64,000 bases of DNA from Microlunatus parietis (lineage in GTDB: Bacteria; Actinomycetota; Actinomycetes; Propionibacteriales; Propionibacteriaceae). The translations under genes were made by a program, and so were the position numbers. The notes below the pieces were generated by a model that did not search any database, was not told where the DNA came from, and saw only the letters and a list, made by a program, of their open reading frames with translations. Positions 42,670 through 54,088 of the stretch are shown piece by piece. Positions within the stretch are counted from its first letter, which is position 1; the number at the start of each line of letters is the position of its first letter. The DNA is taken from assembly GCF_013407955.1 (NCBI RefSeq), contig NZ_JACCBU010000001.1, positions 4,650,001-4,714,000 on the forward strand. The letters are read 5' to 3'.

Positions 42670-43254
42670 TCAGTCGCGACCGGACCGCCGGACCAGCGCC
42701 CAGGTGCCCGGCAGCAGACCCGCCGCCAGCACGAGCTTGATCGCGTCGCCGATCAGGAAGGGCAGCACGCCCAGCATCAGCGCCTTGCCGAGATCGACGC
42801 CGAGGAAGGCCATCAGCCACGGCACGCCGGCCGCGTAGATGGCCAGGTTGCCGAGCGCCATCAGCCCGGCCGTCTTCAGCGGCGTACGGTCGGCGCCGCG
42901 CTCGGCCAGCCGGCCGACCAGGTAGGCGGCGAGCAGATAGCCGACGATGTAGCCGAAGGAGGCGAACGCCCAGCCGCTGGCCTGCCCGGAGAACCAGGGC
43001 ACCCCGGCGACGCCGAGGACGAGGTAGAGGCCGAGCGACAGGGCCGCCCGGTTGCCGCCCAGGACTGCGGCGGAGAGCAGGACAGCGAACGTCGTCAACG
43101 TCAGCGGCACCGGGGTGAACGGCAGGAAGATCTTCACCTGGGCGGCCAGGCCGACGAAGCCGGCGGAGCCGAGGACCAGGGCGATGTTGCGGACCAGTCC
43201 GCCGGGAAGGGTGTCGGCCAGGGTGCGCGGCCCGACGCTGCTGATGCTCGACAT
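42670..43254 (-). CDS. bioY: Biotin transporter BioY (S component)
   Basis: The 194-residue membrane protein has about six helices and the BioY blocks IFLPFTPVPLTLTTFAVLLSAAVLGGNRAALSLGLYLVLGVAGVPWF, a signature of substrate-binding subunits of ECF transporters. GGAGG precedes the ATG. No bioM/bioN ATPase or T-component is adjacent, so it must share an ECF module encoded elsewhere or act alone. A stem-loop at 43289-43306 lies 35 bp upstream. Confidence 0.93.
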   Translation of the reverse strand: MSSISSVGPRTLADTLPGGLVRNIALVLGSAGFVGLAAQVKIFLPFTPVPLTLTTFAVLLSAAVLGGNRAALSLGLYLVLGVAGVPWFSGQASGWAFASFGYIVGYLLAAYLVGRLAERGADRTPLKTAGLMALGNLAIYAAGVPWLMAFLGVDLGKALMLGVLPFLIGDAIKLVLAAGLLPGTWALVRRSGRD

Positions 43255-43288
43255 GGGTTCCTCCAGGTCTCACGAAATCAAGGGGGTA

Positions 43289-43306
43289 CGGGCACGGTGG
43301 TGCCCG
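43289..43306. promoter_or_regulatory. Stem-loop in the bioY leader
   Basis: CGGGCAC and GTGCCCG (7-bp arms) enclose a 4-nt loop, 35 bp before the bioY start. Possible operator or leader structure; no known biotin-box sequence is recognised. Confidence 0.35.
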
Positions 43307-43375
43307 TCGCAGTCGATCGTATTTGGAGCGGTCCCCGCCGGTCGTGGGCCCGCCCGCACTGTGAAACGACGGCGG

Positions 43376-43415
43376 GGTGAACTCGGCCTGCGCGGCGGGC
43401 CGGCCGGAGTTCACC
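43376..43415. promoter_or_regulatory. 9-bp inverted repeat in the GH3 leader
   Basis: GGTGAACTC (43376-43384) and GAGTTCACC (43407-43415) pair perfectly across 22 bases, ending 21 bp before the GTG start. It may be an operator or a 5' UTR hairpin. Confidence 0.4.
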
Positions 43416-43436
43416 GTGCTCCGTAGGGTGGGCTTC

Positions 43437-44678
43437 GTGAAGATTCTCAGGAACCGGAGGGCGGCGGCCGGGCTGGCCGCGGCGGCGCTCTTCGGATTGA
43501 TTGCGGGCTGTGGGTCAACTGTGCCGTCGGGAACCTCGACGCCCTCCGGCTCCTCGCCGGCGACCGAGTCCCCGTCCGTTCCGGCGACCGCGTCGGCCAG
43601 TCCGGAACCCTCCGGCACCCCGACGCCCAGCGTCGCCCAATGTTCCGCGCTGGTCGGCGGGATGGACCTGGACGAACAGATCGGTCAGCTGCTCATGGTG
43701 GCGATCGACTCGAGCGGGTTGGCGTCGTCCACGGGGGAGACCCTGGACGACGTCCACGCGGGCTCGGTGCTGCTGCTCGGCAACACCGAGGCGGGCCGGA
43801 AGGCCGTGGAGGCGGTGACCACCGATGCCCGGCAGGCGATCAAGGCACCGCCCGGAGTCGGCGTGCTGCTGGCCGCGGACCAGGAGGGCGGCCAGGTCCA
43901 GCGGCTCGCCGGCAACGGCTTCGACGACATCCCGTCCGCCGAGGAGCAGGCCGACCAGTCGGACGCCGAGCTGCGCAAGAACGCCGAGCAGTGGGGCGAG
44001 GAGCTGAAGAAGGCCGGCATCGACGTCAACCTGGCCCCGGTCGCCGATGTCGTACCGAAGGAGTTCGAGGACGTCAACGAACCGATCGCCGGGCTCGACC
44101 GCGGCTACGGGTCGGATCCCGAGAAGGTGGGGAAGAAGGTGGCGGCGTTCGTCGAGGGGATGGCCGAGGCCGGCGTGGGTACGTCGCTGAAGCATTTCCC
44201 GGGCCTCGGCAAGGTCCGCGGCAACACCGACTTCACCGCGAAGGTGACCGACACCAAGACCGGTCCGGACGACCCCGACTTCGCGCCGTTCCGGGCCGGC
44301 CTCGACGCCGGTGCGAACATGATCATGATCGCGAACGCGTACTACGACAAGATCGATCCCGATCACCAGGCCGTGTTCTCGAAGAAGATCATCACCGACA
44401 TCGTGCGCGGTGATCTTGGCTTCGACGGCGTCGTGATCTCCGACGACCTGGCCGCCGAGGCCGTCTCCGACCTGACTCCGGAGAAGCGCGCCGTCCGGTT
44501 CCTCCAGGCCGGCGGCGACCTGATGATCATCGGCGACCCGAGCGAGGCCGAGCACATGGCCGAGGCCGTGGCAGACGAGATCGAGGACGACCCGGACTTC
44601 GAACGCCGGATCACCGAGTCCGCCACCCGCGTCGTCCAAGTCAAGTCCCACCTGGGCCTCGCCTCCTGCGCCCCCTGA
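43437..44678 (+). CDS. GH3 family glycosidase lipoprotein (beta-N-acetylglucosaminidase-like)
   Basis: The 413-residue protein has a lipobox FGLIAGC and a Ser/Pro/Thr spacer (about 22-65). The GH3 barrel includes LLAADQEGGQVQRL, TSLKHFPGLGKVRGNTD with the NagZ-type His, and FDGVVISDDLAAEAV with the nucleophile Asp. These match enzymes that release GlcNAc from cell-wall fragments, here outside the membrane. GTG at 43437. Repeat A begins 7 bp after its stop. Confidence 0.9.
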   Translation: MKILRNRRAAAGLAAAALFGLIAGCGSTVPSGTSTPSGSSPATESPSVPATASASPEPSGTPTPSVAQCSALVGGMDLDEQIGQLLMVAIDSSGLASSTGETLDDVHAGSVLLLGNTEAGRKAVEAVTTDARQAIKAPPGVGVLLAADQEGGQVQRLAGNGFDDIPSAEEQADQSDAELRKNAEQWGEELKKAGIDVNLAPVADVVPKEFEDVNEPIAGLDRGYGSDPEKVGKKVAAFVEGMAEAGVGTSLKHFPGLGKVRGNTDFTAKVTDTKTGPDDPDFAPFRAGLDAGANMIMIANAYYDKIDPDHQAVFSKKIITDIVRGDLGFDGVVISDDLAAEAVSDLTPEKRAVRFLQAGGDLMIIGDPSEAEHMAEAVADEIEDDPDFERRITESATRVVQVKSHLGLASCAP

Positions 44679-44685
44679 CCCCGCC

Positions 44686-44740
44686 GACCAGTCACCAAAG
44701 CAGCGGTTTTGGTGGCGTGTCGCTGCGGAAGTGACCGGTC
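44686..44740 (+). repeat. Repeat A copy 3, downstream of the GH3 gene
   Basis: A 55-bp copy with CCGCC before it. The left arm is GACCAGTCAC (one change) and the right arm is GTGACCGGTC. It faces the same way as the GH3 gene, starting 7 bp after its stop codon. Confidence 0.93.
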
Positions 44741-44839
44741 GGTTGGAGCGGGGAGGGTGGTGAAGGGGTGGTGGAAGGGCCGGCGGGGCCTCTGTGGGTA
44801 GGGCCAGCCGGTCATTCCATGTCAAGGATTCGTTCCGGA

Positions 44840-45664
44840 TCAGGATCCGATCTTGAGTTGGCTCAGCACCTTGCGGGCGGGCTCGACGTACTGCGGCCCG
44901 GAGTCGGGCAGGCCCGCGTAGAACAGCCCGGTGCTGCTGCCCGCGTCGACGATCACGATGATCATGGTCTCGCCCTTGGTCTTCAGCCCGGCGATGTCGT
45001 ACGCCAGCCGGGCCTCGAGCAGCCAGGCGTCGTGCCCGTCGACCTTCGTCGGCTTGCTGATCTTGATCGTGGTGTCGATCCGGTCGTCGCCGTACAGGGT
45101 GCCGGTGATGCACTCCGCCATCAGCAGTGCCGCCCGTTCCGGTCCGAGGAACCCGTCGCCGGAGTTCAGTTCGCCGACCAGCACCATCGAGGCCCAGATG
45201 TGGCCGGTCCTGGTGTTCCGGTCCGCGGTGACCCACTGGCCGACCAGGTCCCGGCCGAACGGGACCCGGTCCTCCGTCGTCGGGCCCGTCCAGGGCCGGC
45301 CGAGCGCCGGGTACGACAGCGGCCCACCGCGGACCCGCCCGTCGGCGCCGACCCGCGGTTCGGCCGTCGGTGGGGCCGAGTCGGCCGGCGGGCAGTCGAC
45401 GCTCGGTGTCCCGGTCGGCTGTTCCGCGGGCCCGCCGGTGCCGAGCGCGCCGCCGGTCCCGGATCTGATCACCAGGACGGCGACGATGATCAACACCAAT
45501 CCGGCGGCCACGGCGCCGATGATCATCAGGAGTGGGGCACGACGGCGGGTCGGCGGGTCTCCGGGGGAGCCGGCCGTGTCGTCGGACCAGCGGGTGCCGT
45601 CCCAGTAGCGGAAGCGGTTCGGGGTCCCGGCCGGATCCGGGTACCAGCCCGGCGTCGCGGTCAT
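44840..45664 (-). CDS. DUF2510 membrane-anchored protein (second of tandem pair)
   Basis: The 274-residue protein starts with the DUF2510 motif TPGWYPDPAGTPNRFRYWDGTRW, then has one membrane helix (PLLMIIGAVAAGLVLIIVAVLVI) and an extracytoplasmic domain of about 190 residues containing VRGGPLSYPALGRPW and VDGHDAWLLEARLAYDI. It is a paralogue of the next gene, sharing domain order and many aligned blocks. DUF2510 occurs at the N-termini of many actinobacterial membrane proteins; its function is unknown. Confidence 0.82.
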   Translation of the reverse strand: MTATPGWYPDPAGTPNRFRYWDGTRWSDDTAGSPGDPPTRRRAPLLMIIGAVAAGLVLIIVAVLVIRSGTGGALGTGGPAEQPTGTPSVDCPPADSAPPTAEPRVGADGRVRGGPLSYPALGRPWTGPTTEDRVPFGRDLVGQWVTADRNTRTGHIWASMVLVGELNSGDGFLGPERAALLMAECITGTLYGDDRIDTTIKISKPTKVDGHDAWLLEARLAYDIAGLKTKGETMIIVIVDAGSSTGLFYAGLPDSGPQYVEPARKVLSQLKIGS

Positions 45665-45677
45665 CGGGGTGGCGCGG

Positions 45678-46637
45678 TCAGTTGACCTTGAGTTGCTTCA
45701 GGGCGTCCCGGGCGGGCTGGACCAGCTCCGGCGCGTTGTCCGGGATCGAGGCGTAGTAGAGGCCGGCCGAGCCGTCCTCGGCGCCGGTGGCGACGATCGC
45801 GACGATCAGCAGTTCGCCCTTGGCCTGCAGGCCCTTGATGTCGAAGTGGAGCTGCGACTCGACCAGCCAGGCCTCGTGCCCGTCGATCTCGGTCGCCTTG
45901 TTGACCTTGACGTCGCTCTGCACCGGGTTGTCCCCGTAGAAGGCGCCGAGGATGCACTTGACGACGATCTCCGAGCCCTGCTGGGGGGTGTAGAACCCGT
46001 CGCCGGCGTTGAGCTTGCCGATCAGCACGGACGCGACCCAGCTCTGGCCCGGCTGGTAGCTGGGCTCGATGGTCACCTGCTGCACGGCGACGTCGGTCCC
46101 GAACGGGACCCGGTTGTCCGGCTGCGGCGAGCTCCACGGCGGCGGCAACATCGGGTACGACAGCGGGCCGCCATGGACCCGGCCGTCGCCCTGCTGCTCC
46201 GGCTCGGACGGGATGTTGGACGGGTCGTTCGTCGGGCACAGGTCCTGGCTGGTCTGACCCTGCGGGTTGGCGGAATTCCCGTCGCCGCCGCCGGCCAGCC
46301 GCGAGATCACCAGCACGCCGACGAGGACCAGCACCAGCACCAGGGCGCCGGCGCCGATCCACCAGCCGATCGGAGACTTCTTCTGCTCCGTCTGCTGGTA
46401 GGTCGCGTAGGCACCCTGCTGCCCGTACCCCTGCTGCCCGTGCGGCTGCTGGGACTGCTGGCCGCCGAGCGGCTGGGTGGGCTGCGTCGGTTGCCCGGTC
46501 GTGCCGGCGGCCGTCGTCGAGGGCGGGGCGGCGTTCGGGTTCGGCGTGGTCGCGGCGGACCAGGCCCGTCCGTCCCAATAGCGGTAGAGTCCCTGACCGC
46601 CGCCCGGATCCGGATACCAGCCTGCCTGCGCACTCAC
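45678..46637 (-). CDS. DUF2510 membrane-anchored protein (first of tandem pair)
   Basis: The 319-residue protein has QAGWYPDPGGGQGLYRYWDGRAW, a Gln/Pro/Gly-rich linker with QQPHGQQGYGQQG, one membrane helix and an extracytoplasmic domain containing VHGGPLSYPMLPPPW and IDGHEAWLVESQLHFDI. The same blocks appear in the next gene 13 bp downstream, so the pair arose by duplication. The linker is longer in this copy. No enzymatic motif is seen. Confidence 0.82.
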   Translation of the reverse strand: MSAQAGWYPDPGGGQGLYRYWDGRAWSAATTPNPNAAPPSTTAAGTTGQPTQPTQPLGGQQSQQPHGQQGYGQQGAYATYQQTEQKKSPIGWWIGAGALVLVLVLVGVLVISRLAGGGDGNSANPQGQTSQDLCPTNDPSNIPSEPEQQGDGRVHGGPLSYPMLPPPWSSPQPDNRVPFGTDVAVQQVTIEPSYQPGQSWVASVLIGKLNAGDGFYTPQQGSEIVVKCILGAFYGDNPVQSDVKVNKATEIDGHEAWLVESQLHFDIKGLQAKGELLIVAIVATGAEDGSAGLYYASIPDNAPELVQPARDALKQLKVN

Positions 46638-46712
46638 GCGGTCAGTTTAGGTGCTCGCGGTCCGCCACCGACCGGGCGGCGGCGCATCGACAGGTTCTTC
46701 ACAGGGACGGGT

Positions 46713-47492
46713 CTAGCCGAAGCGGCCGGTGATGTAGTCCTCGGTGGCCTTTTCGTCCGGGTTGGAGAAGATCTTCTCGGTCGAGCCGATCTCGATCAGC
46801 CGGCCCGGCTTGCCCTGCGCGGCCAGGTTGAAGAACGCGGTCTGATCACTCACCCGGGCGGCCTGCTGCATGTTGTGGGTGACGATCACCACCGTGTACT
46901 GCTCCTTGAGCTCGCCGATCAGGTCCTCGATCGCGATCGTCGAGATCGGGTCCAGAGCGGAGCACGGCTCGTCCATCAAGATCACTTCCGGCTGGACGGC
47001 GATCGCCCGCGCGATGCAGAGTCGCTGCTGCTGGCCGCCGGAGAGTCCGGAGCCGGGCGAGTTCAGCCGGTCCTTGACCTCGTTCCACAGGTTCGCGCCG
47101 CGCAGCGACCGCTCGACCAGGTCGGCCGACGCGGTCGCGGACAGCCGCTGGCCGTTCAGCCGGACCCCGGCCAGCACGTTCTCCTTGATCGACATCGTCG
47201 GGAACGGGTTCGGCCGCTGGAACACCATGCCGACGGTCCGGCGGACCCGGACCGGGTCGACGCCGGGGCCGTACAGGTTGTCGCCGTCCAGCAGCACCCG
47301 ACCCTCGACGTACGCGCCGGGGATCACCTCGTGCATCCGGTTCAGGGTCCGAATGAACGTCGACTTGCCACAGCCGGACGGGCCGATGAAGGCGGTCACC
47401 GTCCGCGGCTCGACGGTCAGGCTGACCCCCTCCACCGCCTTGAACTTGCCGTAGTACACGTTGAGGTCGTGGACCTCGATCCGCTTGGACAT
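46713..47492 (-). CDS. pstB: Phosphate ABC transporter ATP-binding protein PstB
   Basis: The 259-residue ATPase has Walker A GPSGCGKSTFIRTLNRM, signature LSGGQQQRLCIARAI, Walker B ILMDEPCSALDP and the family string QRPNPFPTMSI. It powers high-affinity phosphate import with PstC and PstA. It is the last gene of pstSCAB, 23 bp after pstA. No phoU follows here; the next gene downstream is a DUF2510 protein. Confidence 0.97.
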   Translation of the reverse strand: MSKRIEVHDLNVYYGKFKAVEGVSLTVEPRTVTAFIGPSGCGKSTFIRTLNRMHEVIPGAYVEGRVLLDGDNLYGPGVDPVRVRRTVGMVFQRPNPFPTMSIKENVLAGVRLNGQRLSATASADLVERSLRGANLWNEVKDRLNSPGSGLSGGQQQRLCIARAIAVQPEVILMDEPCSALDPISTIAIEDLIGELKEQYTVVIVTHNMQQAARVSDQTAFFNLAAQGKPGRLIEIGSTEKIFSNPDEKATEDYITGRFG

Positions 47493-47515
47493 GGGTTCAG
47501 TGGTTCCTCTCGCCG

Positions 47516-48574
47516 CTAACGGCCCTTGGGTGCGAACCGGGACGCGATCAGGCGCGCGGTCAGGTTCAGCACCATCACGATCAAGATCAGCGTCAACGCC
47601 CCGGTCCAGGCCCGGTCCAGGTACGCCTGCGCGTCCTGGCCCTGGTCGGCGTAGGACCGGAAGACGAACACCGGCAGCGTCATCATCGGCCCGTTGACGG
47701 GATTGCTGTTCAGGGACTGCGTGAAGCCGGCTGCAACGAGGAGCGGAGCAGTCTCGCCGATGACGCGAGCCACTGCCAGCATGACGCCCGTAATCAGGCC
47801 GCCCACAGAGGTCGGGAGGACGACCTTGACCACGGTGCGCCACTTCGGCACCCCGAGCGCATAGGCTGCCTCGCGCAACTCGTTCGCCACCAGCCGCAGC
47901 ATCTCCTCGGCGGAACGCACCACGATCGGGATCATCAGCACGCTCAGCGCCACAGCGCCGGCAATTGCGGTCTTGGTGCCGGGTCCGAAGAAGATCACGA
48001 ACAGGGCGTACGCGAACAGGCCGGCCACGATCGACGGAATGCCGGTCATCACATCCACGAAGAACGTGATCGCCCGGGCCAGCCGGCCGCGGCCGTACTC
48101 GACGAGATAGATGGCGGCCATGATCCCGATCGGCACCGAGATCACGGTGGCGATCCCGGTGGTCCACAGCGTGCCGGTGATCGCGTGCACCGCGCCGCCG
48201 CCGGCGCCGACGATGCTGCGCATGGAGTAGGTGAAGAACTCGATGTCGAACCGCGGCAGGCCCTTCGACAGGGTCTCGAACACCACCGAGACCAGCGGCA
48301 GCAGCGCCAGGCAGAACGCCGAGGTGACCAGGATCGTGGCCAGCCGGTCCTTCGCCTTCCGGGCCCCCTCGACAGCACCGGAGATCAACACCATCGCGAT
48401 CGTGAAGACGATCGCGCCGATGACGACGGTGCGGCCGATGCCGAACGCGCCGAGGGCCGCGAACAGCAGTCCGGTCAGCACCAGCGCGGTCGCCAGGACG
48501 ACGGGCAGCACCCAGACGGGCAGTTTGCCGGCGGTGTAGAGGTTGCGCCGAGCCGGCGCGGCAATGGTCGCCAT
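47516..48574 (-). CDS. pstA: Phosphate ABC transporter permease PstA
   Basis: The 352-residue permease has an N-terminal extension with helices and a typical PstA core: TVISVPIGIMAAIYLVEYG and ALGVPKWRTVVKVVLPTSVGGLITGVMLAVARVIGETAPLL with the coupling loop. The ATG overlaps the pstC stop by one base (TGATG). It forms the phosphate channel with PstC. Confidence 0.96.
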   Translation of the reverse strand: MATIAAPARRNLYTAGKLPVWVLPVVLATALVLTGLLFAALGAFGIGRTVVIGAIVFTIAMVLISGAVEGARKAKDRLATILVTSAFCLALLPLVSVVFETLSKGLPRFDIEFFTYSMRSIVGAGGGAVHAITGTLWTTGIATVISVPIGIMAAIYLVEYGRGRLARAITFFVDVMTGIPSIVAGLFAYALFVIFFGPGTKTAIAGAVALSVLMIPIVVRSAEEMLRLVANELREAAYALGVPKWRTVVKVVLPTSVGGLITGVMLAVARVIGETAPLLVAAGFTQSLNSNPVNGPMMTLPVFVFRSYADQGQDAQAYLDRAWTGALTLILIVMVLNLTARLIASRFAPKGR

Positions 48575-49605
48575 CAGTTCGCCCCCGAGAATTCCTTGCG
48601 CCGGCTGACGATCCAGCGGGCCAGCATGTTGACCGCCAACGTGATCACGAACAGCACCAGGCCGGTCGCGATCAACTGATTCACCCCGAGGTTGTACGAC
48701 TCCGGGAAGCTCAGCGCGATGTTCGCGGCGATCGTGTTCGGATTGGTCGAACTGATCAGCACAAAGCTGATCACCGTCGACGGGGAGAGCACCATGGCAA
48801 CGGCCATCGTCTCGCCGAGGGCGCGGCCGAGGCCGAGCATCGCGGCGGAGATGATGCCGGAGCGCGAGAACGGCAGCACGGCCATCCGGATCATCTCCCA
48901 GCGGGTGGCCCCGAGCGCCAGGGCAGCTTCCTCGTGCAACCGCGGCGTCTGCAGGAACACCTCGCGGGACAGCGCGGTGACGATCGGCAGGATCATCACC
49001 GCCAGCACGATCGCGGCGGTGAGGATGGTCCGGCCGGTGCCGGAGGCCTGGCCGGCGAACAGCGGGAACCAGCCGAGATTGTCCTCCAGCCAGCGGTACA
49101 CCGGCTGCATCAGCGGAGCGAGCACGCCGATGCCCCAGAGCCCGAACACCACCGACGGCACCGCCGCCAGCAGATCGATCACGTAGCCGAGGCTGGTGGC
49201 CAGGCGCCGCGGCGCGTAGTGGGAGATGAAGAGCGCGATGCCGATCGCGACCGGCACCGCCATCACCAGGGCCAGGAACGCCGCCCAGACCGTACCGAAG
49301 GCGAACGGTGCGACGTACTCGAAGAACGGCTGCTTGTACTGCAGGTCTTCGATCGGCGAGGTCAGCGCCGGAATGCCCTGCAGGATCAGGAATCCGGCGA
49401 CCAGTGCCAGCACCGCCAGGATGGCGATGCCGGACCCGGTGGACAGGCCGGAGAAGATCCGGTCACCGATCCGCCGGACCTCCCGGGCCTGGCCCGGCCC
49501 GGGAGGTTGCGGCAGTTCGTTGGATGCTGCGCCGGCCGTGCCGGGCGAACCAGTCGAAGAGGACAAGGGATCCCTCTGGGTCGACGAAGCGGAGGTCTGG
49601 GTCAT
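48574..49605 (-). CDS. pstC: Phosphate ABC transporter permease PstC
   Basis: The 343-residue permease carries VIDLLAAVPSVVFGLWG and the coupling loop ALGATRWEMIRMAVLPFSRSGIISAAMLGLGRALGETMAV. A Ser/Thr/Pro-rich cytoplasmic lead of about 40 residues precedes the first helix. It lies 43 bp downstream of pstS and overlaps pstA. Confidence 0.96.
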   Translation of the reverse strand: MTQTSASSTQRDPLSSSTGSPGTAGAASNELPQPPGPGQAREVRRIGDRIFSGLSTGSGIAILAVLALVAGFLILQGIPALTSPIEDLQYKQPFFEYVAPFAFGTVWAAFLALVMAVPVAIGIALFISHYAPRRLATSLGYVIDLLAAVPSVVFGLWGIGVLAPLMQPVYRWLEDNLGWFPLFAGQASGTGRTILTAAIVLAVMILPIVTALSREVFLQTPRLHEEAALALGATRWEMIRMAVLPFSRSGIISAAMLGLGRALGETMAVAMVLSPSTVISFVLISSTNPNTIAANIALSFPESYNLGVNQLIATGLVLFVITLAVNMLARWIVSRRKEFSGAN

Positions 49606-49648
49606 CGTAGCCCCCTCATCCGTGGCGGAGCGCCCGGCGCTCGGCCGG

Positions 49649-50761
49649 TCAGGAGATGGCCGCGATGGACTCGGCGACCTTGCCGGACAGCTCAGCCGAC
49701 AGCGGAGCGGCGCCGGCCTTCTCGCTCGCCGCGGCCTGGCCCTCGGTCGAGGCGAGGTAACCCAGGTACGACTTCACCAGTTCGGCGGCCTTGGCGTCCT
49801 TGTACTTCTCGCAGGCGATCGCGTAGGCGACGAGGACGATCGGGTACACGTCGCCCGAGGCCTTGCGGTCCAGCTTGTAGGCGAGGTCGTACTGGCTGCG
49901 CTCGCCGCCCTCGGTGTCCAGCGGCGAGGCGTCGACGATGGCGGCGGCGGCCTCCGGGCTGTACTTGAGGTACTTGTCGCCGACCTTGATGTTGGCCACC
50001 CCGAGGTCACCGGCGCGCGAGGCGTCCGCGTACCCGATGGTGCCGGTGCCGTTGGTCACCGCGTCGACCACGCCGGAGGTCTGCGGGGCAGCCTCGCCGC
50101 CCTCGATCGGCCAGACGCCGTCCGGCTCGTGCGGCCAGTCCTTCGAGGCCAGCTGGCTCAGGTACTCGGTGAAGTTCTCGGTCGTGCCCGAGTCGTCCGC
50201 ACGGTGGACCGCGGTGATGTTCAGGTCGGGCAGCTGCGCGTCGGCGTTCTGCGCCTTGATCTTCGGGTCATTCCACTTGGTGATCTTGCCGGAGAAGATC
50301 TGCGCGACCGTGGCGGCGTCGAGGTTGAGCTCCTCCACGCCTTCGAGGTTGTAGATCACCGCGATCGGCGAGATGTAGACCGGCAGGTTGATCGCCATCG
50401 AGTCCGGGGCGCACCGGGAACTCGCGAGCGCGTCCGGTGCCACTTCCTCGGGCTTCATCGCGCGGTCGGAGCCGGCGAAGTCGACGCCGCCACCGGCGAA
50501 GGCTTCGCGGCCGGCGCCCGAGCCGTCCGGCGAGTAGTTGACGGTGACCCCCGGGTTCTTCGTCTGGAACTCGGCGGCCCAGGTCTCCTGCGCGCTGGCC
50601 ATCGCGGAGGAGCCGGCCCCCGCCAGCTGGCCGCTCAGGCTGCTTCCGGTGGTGCCACCGCCGGTGCCCGGGTCCGGGGCTTCGTTGGCGGCGCAGGCCG
50701 ATAGGCCGAGCGACAGCGCGGCGAGTACGGCGACGGAAGCGCCGAAGCGTGAGATCTTCAC
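49649..50761 (-). CDS. pstS: Phosphate-binding lipoprotein PstS
   Basis: The protein starts at GTG 50761 behind GAGGGGAAC and has a lipobox LGLSACAAN. LAGAGSSAMASAQETWAAEF begins the phosphate-binding fold; VDFAGSDRAMKPEE and RADDSGTTENFTEYL hold phosphate contacts. It delivers phosphate to PstCA. A PHO box lies 87 bp upstream, indicating PhoP control under phosphate limitation. Length of 370 residues is normal. Confidence 0.97.
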   Translation of the reverse strand: MKISRFGASVAVLAALSLGLSACAANEAPDPGTGGGTTGSSLSGQLAGAGSSAMASAQETWAAEFQTKNPGVTVNYSPDGSGAGREAFAGGGVDFAGSDRAMKPEEVAPDALASSRCAPDSMAINLPVYISPIAVIYNLEGVEELNLDAATVAQIFSGKITKWNDPKIKAQNADAQLPDLNITAVHRADDSGTTENFTEYLSQLASKDWPHEPDGVWPIEGGEAAPQTSGVVDAVTNGTGTIGYADASRAGDLGVANIKVGDKYLKYSPEAAAAIVDASPLDTEGGERSQYDLAYKLDRKASGDVYPIVLVAYAIACEKYKDAKAAELVKSYLGYLASTEGQAAASEKAGAAPLSAELSGKVAESIAAIS

Positions 50762-50847
50762 AAGGTTCCCCTCTGGGCGTGAAACGTGGTTGTCGGCCCT
50801 GACTTTCGCCACCGACAGTAGGAGTGAGGTGTGAAGCGACCGACCCA

Positions 50848-50869
50848 CAAAGATGAACAAACGGTGAAC
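50848..50869 (-). promoter_or_regulatory. PHO box (PhoP-binding direct repeats) upstream of pstS
   Basis: On the minus strand GTTCACCGTTT and GTTCATCTTTG follow directly, two 11-bp direct repeats matching the actinobacterial PhoP consensus GTTCACC. The site lies between the Nudix gene stop and the pstS start. PhoR/PhoP are not in the window. Confidence 0.85.
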
Positions 50870-50880
50870 GAAGGATGTCG

Positions 50881-51785
50881 TCACGGGTTGACCCGGTGCG
50901 TCTCCACCGCCGAGATGTACGACCTGTCCGGCTCATCCTTCGCGGCCGGGCTGAGATGCGCCACGATGAGCTCCGCGGTCCGCAACGGCCGCTCCGGTAC
51001 GTCGAGCGCGGCCAGCACGTGCGGCAGCACCGGCCGGTGACCGCAGAGCGCCGCCGGCATCCGGCGCTCGACCACCCGGCCGGCCAGTTCGGTGATCACG
51101 GCGGCGACACCGGCCGGGTCGTCGCTGCCGCGCTCCTCGGTCAGCTCGGGGACCTGGATGATCTCCAGGTGCCGCTCCGCAGCGTACGGCTGCAGGGTGC
51201 TGACGCAGCGGATCGCCGGGGAACTGATCAGCCGCTCGACCCCGTACGCCCGGAGCAGGGGGACCAACAGCTGGGCCTGCCGGCGCCCGAGGGCGACGAT
51301 CGGGCGGGCCAGATCGGACTTCGTCCAGGTCGACCGGTCCATCGCCTTCGCGTGCCGGACGATCACCAGCGGCACCGTGTCCGGCACCTCGGCCAGCTGG
51401 CCGACCAGGAACCGGTCGTGCGGGTAGGAGAGCCGGAGCGCCGCATCGGCGACCGGCCACCAGCCGAGTTCGTCCACCTCGTCGCTCGGCCGGAACGGCT
51501 CCCCGGCGACCACGTCGGCCCGCCAGTAGTCGACCCGCTTGTCCCGGCCGTCGAGCTGATACCGAGCCGAGTCGAGGGGAGCGCCGAGCCGGACGGTCAG
51601 GCCGGTCTCCTCGGCGACCTCGCGGACGGCACAGGCCGGCAGCGACTCGGCCGGCCGGGGCTTGCCCTTGGGCAGCGACCAGTCGGCGTAGCGCGGCCGG
51701 TGCACGACCGCGACCTCGGTCTCGGGTCCGGTGCCGCGGGTGATCACGGCGCCCGCCGCGGTGATCATGGTGCCGGCCGCGGCGA

Positions 51786-51789
<4 letters not shown>
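50881..51789 (-). CDS. Nudix hydrolase fused to histidine phosphatase (MutT1-like)
   Basis: The 302-residue protein joins a Nudix domain (SLPKGKPRPAESLPACAVREVAEETG) to a phosphatase domain with LVIVRHAKA and the second His in ALCGHRPV. This fusion matches mycobacterial MutT1, which clears oxidised nucleotides and diadenosine polyphosphates. The start overlaps the ppk stop by 4 bp. It lies between ppk and pst, so polyphosphate and nucleotide phosphate handling are grouped. Confidence 0.92.
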
Positions 51790-53990
<2,201 letters not shown>

Positions 53991-54088
53991 GGTCTCAGCA
54001 CCCTCCTGAGTCTCCTGCTCCGTGTGGCGGCTGCGATAACGGCGGAACCGCTCGACGATTCCTCCCGGTCCCCCGAAACGCATCGTAA

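Noticed and set aside
48261..48278. Repeat B-like CCCTTCGACAGGGTCTCG in pstA
   Set aside because: It encodes the conserved ETLSKGLP part of PstA and diverges from the repeat after GACAGG, so it is probably coincidence.
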